Source: an uncultured Tenacibaculum sp. (GTDB taxonomy: Bacteria; Bacteroidota; Bacteroidia; Flavobacteriales; Flavobacteriaceae). Taken from it: 64,000 bases of DNA. Shown here in pieces: positions 55,689 through 64,000 of the stretch. A program made the position numbers and the translations under genes. The stretch covers positions 541,253-605,252 of the forward strand of contig CANMIL010000003.1 in the NCBI GenBank assembly GCA_947497895.1, read 5' to 3'. Within the stretch, counting starts at the first letter, position 1. Each line of letters starts with the position of its first letter. The notes below the pieces were generated by a model that saw only the letters and a list, made by a program, of their open reading frames with translations, was not told the origin of the DNA and made no database searches.

Positions 55689-56191
55689 TACTTTGTTTTT
55701 TCAATTCTGAATCCTACATCAGTAACCCCTTCTAAATTTTCAATTCCGCTAACTTCACCGTTCTTCCTCATAGCTTGTCGAATTTTAAAAGTATAGTCTC
55801 CTTTTGTTGGAAATAGTATGTTCTCTTTATAGTATAGTTTACTTTCTTTAATATCTGAAAATCCTTCTCCCAAAAATTTACCTGTGGCATCAGCCATATC
55901 ATACTCCAGCGTATCTACTACAGAATTTCCATCAGGAAAATCCATCTGAGTAATAACAAACAAATTGCTGTAACCATAATCTTTATTATTTCTAATATTA
56001 ATAAATAGGTTCTTTTGGCTCAAAGTATCTTCAACTGAAAACGTAAATTTCAACTCATTATTTTTATTCCATTGTTGATCATTTAATGATAAGTATTCAT
56101 CAAAATCTCTTTTTTTATCACAGGAAATAAAAAGCATTGATACGATTAAACTACCAATTACAAGTTTACTTTTGCTTATTGTTTTCAGCAT
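55688..56191 (-). CDS. gldH: Gliding motility lipoprotein GldH
   Basis: 167 residues: signal peptide and lipobox MLFISC, then the GldH pattern DFDEYLSLNDQQWNKNNELK, LFINIRNNKDYGYSNLFVIT, DTLEYDMADATGKFLGEGFS. GldH is required for gliding in Flavobacterium. The frame is open far upstream, but that part is only the other reading of the ricT tail; the ATG at 56191 begins the signal peptide. Overlaps the ricT 3' end by 26 bases and the PBP start by one base. Confidence 0.93.
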   Translation of the reverse strand: MLKTISKSKLVIGSLIVSMLFISCDKKRDFDEYLSLNDQQWNKNNELKFTFSVEDTLSQKNLFINIRNNKDYGYSNLFVITQMDFPDGNSVVDTLEYDMADATGKFLGEGFSDIKESKLYYKENILFPTKGDYTFKIRQAMRKNGEVSGIENLEGVTDVGFRIEKTK

Positions 56192-57770
56192 TATTTTTGT
56201 TATTGTTTCTTCTTTTATTGTTGTTATTCTTAGGCTTATTTTGCTTGTTCTCAGCTTTTGGAGCTGTGTTCTGATTCGAATCAGCCTTTTGTTTATTATT
56301 GTTGTTATTTCTTCTTCTCTTGTTGTTGTTATTCTGAGGCTTATTTCCCTGTTGCTTGTTATCAGCTTTTGGATTTGTATTCTGATTAGCTTCAGTCTTT
56401 GGTTTATTGTTGTTATTGTTTCTTCTTCTCTTGTTATTGTTATTCTGAGGCTTGTTCCCTTGTTGTTTGTTGTTGTTTTGAGGTCCTTTTTTCTGATTTT
56501 GTTGGTTCGGTTTCCTACCTTGATTCTGGTTATTATTATTCCCTCCCTTTTTATCTTGAGGCTTCTTATTTTCAACCTTTTGAGGTTTACCTTGTCGTGA
56601 TTTATTACTCGCTTGTTGCTTGTTGTTACCTCCTTTTTTCGATCGTCTTCTGTTTCTTCTAGGTTTCTTTGGAGTATCAAATCTGGTCAAACTATCTTGA
56701 CCTACAACATTTTCAAAATCCTGCTTTGGCTCTTCTAATACCTCCGACTCATATTCTTCAAGTGGAGAACCTAACTCATCAGCTTCATTTAATTCAATAA
56801 TCTCTTGAACTTGGTCTAAGGATAATTTATACCACTTATAGCTTTCTTCTTTGTAGGTATACCAAAGTAACTGCTTAAAGATATCCATCTTCACAAAAAT
56901 GGCTTCTCCTTTTTCTGTTTTTAACACAACATCTTGCTTTGGAAACTCTTTCAAGGCATCCAAATAAGAATCAAGTTCGAAATTTAAGCAGCATTTTAGC
57001 TTACCGCATTGTCCTGCCAATTTTAAAGGATTTAATGACAATTGCTGATATCTTGCTGAAGCTGTATTTACCTTTCTAAAATCGGTTAGCCATGTAGAAC
57101 AACACAATTCTCTACCACAAGACCCAACACCACCTAATCTGGCAGCCTCTTGTCTCATTCCAACCTGTTTCATTTCTACTCGAATAGAGAAAGCACTCGC
57201 TAAATCCCTAATCAACTGGCGAAAATCTACACGGTCATCTGCAGTATAATAAAAAGTTGCTTTTGTTCCGTCACCTTGATACTCTACATCAGAAAGCTTC
57301 ATTTTTAAGCCTAACTTGCTTATGATCTCTCTTCCGCGACGCTGAGTTTCTTTTTCACGCTCTCTTGCAGATTGCCATACGTCGATATCTTTTTGAGAAG
57401 CTTTTCGATATATTTTCTTTACATCATCGCTATCCGCTTCAATCTTTCTCTTTCTCATTTGAACTTTTACAAGCTCTCCTGCCAAAGATACTACACCAAC
57501 ATCGTGACCAGAAGAACCTTCAACCGCCACAACATCTCCCATTGAAACTGTTAGTTTTTCTGAATTTCTATAAAAATGTTTTCTTCCGTTCTTAAAACGA
57601 ACTTCATATATATTAAATGGAGCTTCACCTGTAGGCAAAGTCATATTCGATAACCAATCAAAAACGGCCAATTTTGTTCCACTACTGCATGATCCTGTGG
57701 CACAGTTTCCATTGCTTTTACAGCCGTTTGGAACACCGCTCTTGTTAGTTGAGCAACTGCTACAACCCAT
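56166..57770 (-). CDS. ricT: RicT/PSP1-domain protein with long Asn/Lys/Gln-rich tail
   Basis: 534 residues. Cys-rich head (MGCSSCSTNKSG, then CKSNGNCATGSC) followed by the PSP1 domain (about 40-280; GVGSCGRELCCSTWL and CGKLKCCLNF carry the iron-sulphur Cys), as in YaaT/RicT of Bacillus, which works in RNA processing and phosphorelay. From about residue 335 the protein is a disordered tail of Asn, Lys, Gln and Arg, with imperfect repeats of about 37-40 residues (GNKPQNNNNKRRRNNNNNK occurs twice). The tail overlaps the gldH start. The tail is likely variable. Confidence 0.88.
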   Translation of the reverse strand: MGCSSCSTNKSGVPNGCKSNGNCATGSCSSGTKLAVFDWLSNMTLPTGEAPFNIYEVRFKNGRKHFYRNSEKLTVSMGDVVAVEGSSGHDVGVVSLAGELVKVQMRKRKIEADSDDVKKIYRKASQKDIDVWQSAREREKETQRRGREIISKLGLKMKLSDVEYQGDGTKATFYYTADDRVDFRQLIRDLASAFSIRVEMKQVGMRQEAARLGGVGSCGRELCCSTWLTDFRKVNTASARYQQLSLNPLKLAGQCGKLKCCLNFELDSYLDALKEFPKQDVVLKTEKGEAIFVKMDIFKQLLWYTYKEESYKWYKLSLDQVQEIIELNEADELGSPLEEYESEVLEEPKQDFENVVGQDSLTRFDTPKKPRRNRRRSKKGGNNKQQASNKSRQGKPQKVENKKPQDKKGGNNNNQNQGRKPNQQNQKKGPQNNNKQQGNKPQNNNNKRRRNNNNNKPKTEANQNTNPKADNKQQGNKPQNNNNKRRRNNNNNKQKADSNQNTAPKAENKQNKPKNNNNKRRNNNKNNAENNKQK

Positions 57771-57949
57771 AATTTATGTTTATATTTTTACAAACATTTC
57801 TTAAACCTGAAGACATTCAGCATCAAGAAACGCTTGTATTCTATTGATTTTAAGTTATTTATTTTCTTATTATAGAATATTTTCCTAATGAGTAAAGATA
57901 CATATTCTTAATCAATGTAAAAATTGAATTTTTAACACTTCCAATTTTG

Positions 57950-57977
57950 CAAAAATAACAACGAAAAAGCCCTGCAA
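57950..57977 (-). promoter_or_regulatory. Promoter of the ricT-gldH-PBP operon (TTG, 17 nt, TATTTTTG)
   Basis: On the minus strand TTG (57977-57975) and TATTTTTG (57957-57950) with a 17-nt spacer. It lies on the gdhA terminator hairpin and gives a leader of about 170 bases. A second, imperfect box (AATGTTTG, 57798-57791) is closer to ATG. Confidence 0.6.
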
Positions 57978-57994
57978 TTTTGTTATTGCAGGGC
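57964..57994 (-). terminator. Terminator of gdhA
   Basis: Minus-strand stem GCCCTGCAAT / ATTGCAGGGC with a 6-base loop followed by five T residues, about 25 bases after the gdhA stop. Confidence 0.9.
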
Positions 57995-58018
57995 CTAATT
58001 TTATTTAAAAAGAGTACT

Positions 58019-59422
<1,404 letters not shown>

Positions 59423-59520
59423 TTACAATTTGTTAAATTCAATTTTTTTGTTTATTTTAAAGTATTCTACAACGATTTCGTTATTCCTTAAAATCCCATG
59501 ATTTTTTAACTAAAAAACCG

Positions 59521-59528
59521 TAAATTTG
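59521..59528 (+). promoter_or_regulatory. pheS promoter -7 element (TAAATTTG)
   Basis: Exact TAnnTTTG match, 27 bases before the pheS ATG. No TTG at -33. Confidence 0.55.
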
Positions 59529-59555
59529 CCACTTAATTTTTGTGATTAATACATA

Positions 59556-60575
59556 ATGTTAGATAAGGTAAAGGAACTAATAGGGGACGTTAAGACGTTT
59601 CAAGCTACATCTAAAGAAGAAATAGAGGCTTTTCGAATTAAATATTTAGGAAGTAAAGGGTTATTAAAAGATCTTTTTGCTGAGTTTAAAAATGTTGATG
59701 CAGAATTGCGTAAAGACTTTGGACAGGCTTTGAATAATTTAAAGAAGTCTGCCGAAGCTAAGGTTACCGAATTAAATGAAGCGATTGAGAATGCGATAGA
59801 AGATAAAGGTAATTATGGTGATTTAACCAGACCTGCTGAACCTATTGAACTAGGATCTCGTCATCCAATTTCAATTGTAAAAAACCAAATTATTGAGGTA
59901 TTTAACCGAATTGGTTTTACAGTTTCTGAGGGACCTGAAATTGAAGATGACTGGCATAATTTTACAGCATTAAACTTACCTGAGTATCATCCAGCTCGTG
60001 ATATGCAGGACACTTTCTTTATTGAAAAGAATCCTGATACTTTATTAAGAACTCATACCTCATCAGTTCAGGTACGTTACATGGAAAATAACGAACCTCC
60101 AATTAGAACTATTTCTCCAGGTAGAGTTTTCCGTAATGAGGATATTTCTGCACGTGCTCATTGTATTTTCCATCAAGTTGAAGGTTTATATATTGATACT
60201 GATGTTTCTTTTGCTGATTTGAAACAAACCTTATTGTATTTCACCAAAGAAATGTTTGGAAAGTCTAAAATCCGTTTACGTCCATCATACTTCCCGTTTA
60301 CTGAACCAAGTGCTGAAGTTGACATTTATTGGGGATTAGAAACTGAGACTGATTATAGAATCACCAAAGGAACTGGATGGTTAGAGATTATGGGATGTGG
60401 AATGGTAGACCCGAATGTTTTGAAAAACTGTAATATTGATCCAACCAAATATTCAGGATATGCTTTCGGTATGGGTATTGAGCGTATTGCTATGCTTTTA
60501 TATCAAATTCCTGACATTCGAATGTTCTATGAAAATGACAAAAGATTCTTAGAGCAATTCAAATCTGTTATCTAA
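59556..60575 (+). CDS. pheS: Phenylalanyl-tRNA synthetase subunit alpha
   Basis: 339 residues, usual length. N-terminal coiled coil about 1-85 that binds tRNA, then the class II core: motif 1 [21 protein letters not shown], motif 2 region [12 protein letters not shown] and [19 protein letters not shown], motif 3 [21 protein letters not shown]. The beta subunit gene is not adjacent, as is common in this phylum. The weak hairpin with T7 near 60637-60670 may end the transcript. Confidence 0.97.
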   Translation: MLDKVKELIGDVKTFQATSKEEIEAFRIKYLGSKGLLKDLFAEFKNVDAELRKDFGQALNNLKKSAEAKVTELNEAIENAIEDKGNYGDLTRPAEPIELGSRHPISIVKNQIIEVFNRIGFTVSEGPEIEDDWHNFTALNLPEYHPARDMQDTFFIEKNPDTLLRTHTSSVQVRYMENNEPPIRTISPGRVFRNEDISARAHCIFHQVEGLYIDTDVSFADLKQTLLYFTKEMFGKSKIRLRPSYFPFTEPSAEVDIYWGLETETDYRITKGTGWLEIMGCGMVDPNVLKNCNIDPTKYSGYAFGMGIERIAMLLYQIPDIRMFYENDKRFLEQFKSVI

Positions 60576-60689
60576 ACAAATTTCTTTGAAAGGGTTTCCA
60601 AAACACCTTTCGAATTCTAAAACATATTAAAATAAGGTTGTGAGGCAATTTCGCTTTGCAACTTTTTTTATAAAAAACAACATAAACCA

Positions 60690-61085
60690 ATGAAAAAAGA
60701 TATTCATATTCCAGAAGTTACTGATGTAGAAATGGCTATTGTATTAGAGCACAATGAAGCTCACAATGTTGATGAATGGATTGTTTATCTAATTAACAAA
60801 AAAGAAACTCCTTTAGAAATGGTTGTCATTGTATCTCAAGGGTTTTCAGACACAAAAACTACTTCTGTATTCAGAAAGAAAATAGATTTGTTACCTGGAC
60901 AATCTTCTGCTAAAATAGAATTAATTCAACCTGAATTATTCGCTTTAGACAATAGGTTTCAAGTTACTTTTTTTGAAAACAACACACTTTACGACAAAAC
61001 GTTTCTATTTAAAAAAGACACTATAAAAGAAGGCAGTCTAAGAAACATAAAAGATCTCAACAAACGCGGTGTTGTTTGTAAGTAA
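60690..61085 (+). CDS. Conserved-looking 131-residue protein downstream of pheS
   Basis: A soluble protein with alternating beta strands: DVEMAIVLEHNEAHNVDEWI, YLINKKETPLEMVVIVSQGF, KIDLLPGQSSAKIELIQPEL, RFQVTFFENNTLYDKTFLF. Pattern fits a small beta sandwich. No signal peptide. Family not recognised. It follows pheS by about 114 bases on the same strand and ends at a terminator; a separate weak promoter box (TCGCTTTG, 60651-60658) may drive it. Confidence 0.75.
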   Translation: MKKDIHIPEVTDVEMAIVLEHNEAHNVDEWIVYLINKKETPLEMVVIVSQGFSDTKTTSVFRKKIDLLPGQSSAKIELIQPELFALDNRFQVTFFENNTLYDKTFLFKKDTIKEGSLRNIKDLNKRGVVCK

Positions 61086-61100
61086 GATAAGTTCAAAACT

Positions 61101-61128
61101 AAAAAAGCGAGTTTAAACTCGCTTTTTT
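61101..61128. terminator. Bidirectional terminator
   Basis: Perfect palindrome with half AAAAAAGCGAGTTT; forms GCGAG / CTCGC around TTTAAA with A- and T-runs. Shared by the gene ending at 61085 and the convergent gene ending at 61142. Confidence 0.9.
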
Positions 61129-61141
61129 TTGTTGCTATACC

Positions 61142-62296
61142 TTACTTATGCTGTATAGTACATGCTTTATTTATACTTTCAACTTCCTGAATAAAACTCT
61201 CTACGTTCTTATAAATATCTTCAAAAACTCCCAGTTGACCCACCAAATCATCTATTGGTTGAAGCACCTCATTTGCAAACGAACTCAATTCTTCTGATAA
61301 ATCAGACAGAATACTTAATCCTGGAATTGATGGTAAATGAATATTTAAATGTAACGCCTTTAATATTGGATCTAAAACAGCACTCATTGCTTTGTTTAAT
61401 AAATCCATTACCGGTCCAATAACACTTAACCCTCCTTTAATAATTTGCTCAACACTAAATGAAAAATAGACAGTATGCCAACCACAAGGGTAAGGAACAC
61501 CCCATTTATGACATATTTTAGGATAACCTCCATAAGGAACACGTATGGTATGACTTAATACTCTTTTTACCGCATTCAATTGAGAAATCAAAGGATTTAA
61601 CACATTCATTACCGCATTTATTTGGTTTTGTAAACTAACTAAGCCCATCACCAAATGTTTTACATTTTCTGCTTCCTCTTGTGCTTTACCTATTGTATTT
61701 AGTATTTGAACCTGAACATTATCAAACTTCAAAACTACTGGATCAACTTTACTTGAAGCATTATCCAATTGATTCTCTAAACCCGATTTAATGGATGCGT
61801 CTGGCAACGCATTAATACAATGTATGGCGCTTCCCAAGGTAGTGATAAATTGATTTTCAGCATTCATTAATTTCAATAGAAGCTGATCAACTTGAGCCAC
61901 TTTCGGTTCAACTTTTTGAATTCCATTTCTAATAGGACTAACTACCTTTTCTACTTTATTTGACACAGAAAGAGCCTCATCAACTGGTTTCTTAAACGTG
62001 GATAACACATTTTTAAGCTCTGAAGCTTCTGCTCCAATTTCTGGAATAATAGAAACAACCTCTAACAATTCAACTGCTTCATTCAATCCTGAATCTAAAT
62101 CTTTCAAAGCAGTATTAATTTTTTTAGAAATAGCTAAATCACTATTTATCGTTTGTAACTCTTGATCTAAAGATTTTACATCACTTTCCAACTTCGCTGT
62201 ATGCGATTCTGTTGTGCTAACATCATGCATTAACTTATTTGCTTGTGCCATAGTCATAGCCACAGCATCAGTAATTTGTGGATTTACAATTCCCAT
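61142..62296 (-). CDS. Long helical/coiled-coil protein with RebB-like N-terminus
   Basis: 384 residues, almost wholly helical by composition. It begins MGIVNPQITDAVAMTMAQAN, close to the first residues of RebB-family R-body proteins (VNxQITDAV), but the body is much longer. A first coiled coil (about 25-130), a second (about 175-250), then a short non-helical, Cys- and aromatic-rich insert (about 258-285: PYGGYPKICHKW, PYPCGWHTVYFSFS) and more amphipathic helices (VIGPVMDLLNKAMSAVLDPIL). No signal peptide. The layout of long helices around a hydrophobic tongue recalls alpha pore-forming proteins, but this is only an analogy. Confidence 0.7.
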   Translation of the reverse strand: MGIVNPQITDAVAMTMAQANKLMHDVSTTESHTAKLESDVKSLDQELQTINSDLAISKKINTALKDLDSGLNEAVELLEVVSIIPEIGAEASELKNVLSTFKKPVDEALSVSNKVEKVVSPIRNGIQKVEPKVAQVDQLLLKLMNAENQFITTLGSAIHCINALPDASIKSGLENQLDNASSKVDPVVLKFDNVQVQILNTIGKAQEEAENVKHLVMGLVSLQNQINAVMNVLNPLISQLNAVKRVLSHTIRVPYGGYPKICHKWGVPYPCGWHTVYFSFSVEQIIKGGLSVIGPVMDLLNKAMSAVLDPILKALHLNIHLPSIPGLSILSDLSEELSSFANEVLQPIDDLVGQLGVFEDIYKNVESFIQEVESINKACTIQHK

Positions 62297-62653
62297 AATC
62301 TGTTTGGTTTTAAAACGGTTAATTAATAAACTCTAAAGGGAGCGAGATTAAGAAGGAGTAACACTTCAAAGATCCTGATTATCAAATCACTTAAAAGAAA
62401 AAAGACCTTAAGAGTAGTAAATCGATACTTAAGCGTAGCCAACGCATTCATAATCAAAATGAATCGTAAAAAACAAACACCTATAAACAAGAAAAAGGAT
62501 GTTCTTTTGAACATCCTTCACTCAAATTATACATTTGAAAATTATTACCTTGAAATAGCTATCCATTAAACCTTTACATTTACTTGATATTAAGCATACT
62601 TATAAAGTTCAATTGTATAATTCGAAAACTAAAACCTACTATTATTAAAATAA
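62297..62653. other. Intergenic region of about 357 bases with a terminator and a candidate promoter
   Basis: Holds the minus-strand terminator at 62495-62518 from the cupredoxin operon and, downstream of it, a near-consensus -7 box (GATCTTTG, 62374-62367) for the coiled-coil gene, giving a leader of about 65 bases. A short hydrophobic frame across it begins inside the terminator and is not believed. Confidence 0.5.
62495..62518 (-). terminator. Terminator of the cupredoxin operon
   Basis: Perfect 10-bp stem AAGGATGTTC / GAACATCCTT around TTTT, followed on the minus strand by TTTCTTG. About 135 bases beyond the cupredoxin-like stop. Confidence 0.8.
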
Positions 62654-63016
62654 TTATAGTACTGTAAGCGTATACTGCGGGGTTGGGTTTAAAGGGCAGA
62701 AGTATACGTACTTACCTTTTTTCAATGTTACTTTGTTAGTTTTTGATTTGTCGTTATTCTTCACTAAAGAAGTAACATAGGCATTTTTAATGTGATTCGC
62801 TTCATCAGTTTTTCCTTCAGGAGCTAAAACAAAACCAACGTCATGACCTACCTCATTGTTCGCAATTTCAAAAACATAAGTCCCCTCAGAAAGTGTGATA
62901 GACTTTTGTGTGAACTCTCCTTTTGTTTGTTCAAGTGCTACTGTTTTTACCTCTTGTGCATTTCCTTGAAATGCAAATCCTACTAATAAAACTAATACTG
63001 CTACTATTTTTCTCAT
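62654..63016 (-). CDS. Secreted cupredoxin-like protein with incomplete copper site
   Basis: 120 residues: signal peptide about 1-20 (VAVLVLLVGFAFQGNAQ), then a cupredoxin beta barrel: LSEGTYVFEIANNEVGHDVGFVL with His58, and GKYVYFCPLNPTPQYTLTVL with Cys107. A type 1 copper site needs a second His and usually a Met soon after the Cys (CxxxxHxxxxM); here only PLNPTPQY follows. It may bind copper weakly, use Gln114, or not bind at all. Third gene of an operon with the AhpD-like and CxxC proteins. Confidence 0.8.
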   Translation of the reverse strand: MRKIVAVLVLLVGFAFQGNAQEVKTVALEQTKGEFTQKSITLSEGTYVFEIANNEVGHDVGFVLAPEGKTDEANHIKNAYVTSLVKNNDKSKTNKVTLKKGKYVYFCPLNPTPQYTLTVL

Positions 63017-63042
63017 TTTAATTTATGTGTTATATGTTATTT

Positions 63043-63600
63043 TTATGCGTTTACTGAATACTTCCCTGCTTCTACCTTTGGAAAATCAATTTCTGTTTCA
63101 GCGATATGGTTTACATAGTTTGTTAGTGTGTTAGCCACCACATTTAAAACTATTTCCAAAACATCACCATCATTATATCCAGCTTCTTTAACTGCTTTAA
63201 TTTCTTCAGAAGTAACGTTTCCTCTATTCTTCGTAACACTTTGTGCAAATTGTAATGCAGCTTTTACTTTGTCATCCGAAGCTTCTCCTTTTCTGTTACT
63301 TTCGATTTCTGTTTCAGACAGACCGTTCATTTTACCAATTGCAGTGTGAGCAGACAAACAATAATTACATGTATTTTCTTCTGCAATTGCTAAAGCCAGT
63401 TGCTCTCTGAATTTGTTTGAAAAGTTTCCACTAGCTGTTAACTCACCTAAACTTAAATACGTTTGTAACGTAGCTGGCGAATTTCCAAATACTTTAATTA
63501 GGTTAGGAATAAATCCTAATTTCTTATTTACTGCATCAAATAATTCTTTTGATTTTCCTGTAGTTGTTTCTGGATTTAAAGTTTCTATTCTTGTACTCAT
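63043..63600 (-). CDS. AhpD-like carboxymuconolactone decarboxylase family protein
   Basis: 185 residues of the CMD/AhpD helical fold: KKLGFIPNLIKVFGNSPATL, then the redox motif EENTCNYCLSAHTAIGKMNG (CxxC followed by SxxH), and VLEIVLNVVANTLTNYVNHIAE. Members act as peroxidase-related thiol reductases. Between a 36-residue CxxC protein upstream (11-base gap) and the cupredoxin-like protein downstream (26-base gap), so probably a redox or stress operon. Confidence 0.9.
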   Translation of the reverse strand: MSTRIETLNPETTTGKSKELFDAVNKKLGFIPNLIKVFGNSPATLQTYLSLGELTASGNFSNKFREQLALAIAEENTCNYCLSAHTAIGKMNGLSETEIESNRKGEASDDKVKAALQFAQSVTKNRGNVTSEEIKAVKEAGYNDGDVLEIVLNVVANTLTNYVNHIAETEIDFPKVEAGKYSVNA

Positions 63601-63611
63601 AATTTTTAATC

Positions 63612-63722
63612 TTAAAGGTTATTTATTCTTTTATTTAAATTTTTACACTCGTTATTGTTTATTACATCCTCGTATTCTTGGTATCCCCAACAATTCGGGC
63701 AATTTGTTTTTTCTGGCTTCAT
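63612..63722 (-). CDS. 36-residue CxxC protein, first gene of the AhpD-cupredoxin operon
   Basis: A short frame from ATG (63720-63722) to TAA (63612-63614) encodes MKPEKTNCPNCWGYQEYEDV followed by 16 residues with one more Cys. The CPNCWGYQEYE core looks conserved and like a rubredoxin-knuckle or thiol site. It lies 11 bases upstream of the AhpD-like gene and 24 bases after a near-consensus -7 box (CATCTTTG). Function unknown; a redox or metal-binding partner of the next gene is likely. Confidence 0.7.
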   Translation of the reverse strand: MKPEKTNCPNCWGYQEYEDVINNNECKNLNKRINNL

Positions 63723-63746
63723 ATACTTTGGTTTTTATTTCTGATA

Positions 63747-63754
63747 CAAAGATG
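63747..63754 (-). promoter_or_regulatory. Promoter -7 element (CATCTTTG) of the CxxC-AhpD-cupredoxin operon
   Basis: Seven of eight bases match the box on the minus strand, 24 bases before the ATG at 63722. A TTG lies 16 nt upstream (63771-63773), and the GGACAAA direct repeats lie just beyond it. Confidence 0.5.
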
Positions 63755-63778
63755 CAACCGGAATACACCTCAAAAAAT

Positions 63779-63806
63779 GGACAAAGGTTCCTATGACTTG
63801 GACAAA
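63779..63806. promoter_or_regulatory. Paired GGACAAA direct repeat, candidate activator site
   Basis: Two GGACAAA copies (63779-63785 and 63800-63806) spaced exactly 21 bases start to start, two helical turns, immediately upstream of the promoter of the redox operon. Direct repeats at this spacing are typical of AraC-type activators. Confidence 0.45.
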
Positions 63807-63910
63807 TGGGAAAAACAAGTTTTTTTAGGTTCTATTATTGATATTTAACCTCAAAACTGAACAAGAAATCAGAAGTTTTGAGTTGTAAATTTTGAATTAT
63901 GAGTTAGCAA

Positions 63911-64000
63911 TTTCGCCTTTTGGCTCGGGAGTTTTGTCTTTTGACTCGGGAGTTTTGTCTTTTGACTCGGGAGTTTTGTCTTTTGACTCGGGAGTTTTGT
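63911..64000. repeat. 21-bp tandem repeat running off the window
   Basis: Unit TTTTGTCTTTTGACTCGGGA plus one G. Copies: a diverged one (63911-63931), then three identical ones (63932-63952, 63953-63973, 63974-63994) and the start of a fifth. Units contain no stop-free code of note. The array continues beyond the window. Confidence 0.9.

Noticed and set aside
56172..56680. Long plus-strand frames and a long minus-strand extension of gldH over the ricT tail
   Set aside because: They are other readings of the Asn/Lys-rich repeats; gldH begins with its own lipoprotein signal peptide at 56191.
62323..62514. Minus-strand hydrophobic frame of 63 residues
   Set aside because: It begins inside a terminator stem and has no promoter or partner; composition follows AT-rich DNA.
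63911..64000. CRISPR-like reading of the terminal repeat
   Set aside because: The 21-bp units are directly adjacent with no spacers, so it is a tandem repeat, not CRISPR.

Overview
The window is AT-rich chromosomal DNA from a Bacteroidota member, almost certainly a marine-type Flavobacteriaceae (Tenacibaculum-like is an inference). Evidence: gliding/type IX secretion (T9SS) genes (gldH, sprE/porW), proteins with T9SS type A C-terminal sorting tails, a TonB-dependent receptor with a CarboxypepD_reg-like N-terminus, families typical of the group (DUF4286, DUF4837, DUF5687, DUF1761, a RicT homologue with Cys-rich head), no Shine-Dalgarno pattern, and many matches to the Bacteroidota promoter (TTG, about 17-20 nt, TAnnTTTG). 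No rRNA, tRNA, CRISPR array, prophage or intact insertion sequence was seen; most of the window is core chromosome with small accessory patches.

Layout. 1-6.5 kb: end of glyS, a small membrane protein, a TonB receptor plus SGNH-like lipoprotein pair, ribF. 6.6-13 kb: an XRE regulator behind a perfect palindrome, serS, a 47-codon gene antisense to it, a TPR protein, DUF4286, rsmA and mgtE. 13-17 kb: a large T9SS-exported leucine-rich-repeat protein next to the broken end of a paralogue. 17-23 kb: LysE exporter, ferredoxin-type reductase, a PadR regulator operon with two paired membrane proteins, then divergent rsmI and dxs, both apparently leaderless. 23-26.5 kb: a one-strand cluster of an SPFH/SHOCT protein, an unknown protein, two zinc-ribbon proteins and a small membrane protein with a truncated tandem copy. 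26.6-34.7 kb: secreted esterase, lipoproteins, a multidomain T9SS phosphatase, a periplasmic TonB-C-terminal protein.

34.8-43.3 kb: one long transcription unit on the minus strand: sprE, bactofilin, atpZ, a DUF6168-like membrane protein, then atpB-E-F-H-A-G with its own promoter, hairpins in two spacers and a terminator; atpD and atpC are absent, as is usual in this phylum. 43.4-45.6 kb: ABC exporter. 45.8-47.2 kb: the most interesting accessory patch, a lipoprotein whose C-terminal part looks like the bacterial RNase A-like toxin domain, with a perfect 22-bp palindrome upstream and a separately promoted candidate immunity gene downstream. 47.3-57.8 kb: DUF1761, DUF4837, MltD-type lytic transglycosylase, xth, scoAB split by a four-helix-bundle gene, PBP1a, gldH and ricT.

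58-64 kb: gdhA, pheS, an unknown partner of pheS, a long coiled-coil protein with a RebB-like start, and an operon of an unlisted 36-residue CxxC protein, an AhpD-like protein and a cupredoxin-like protein. The window ends inside a 21-bp tandem repeat. All family calls are from reading the sequence; no database search was run.
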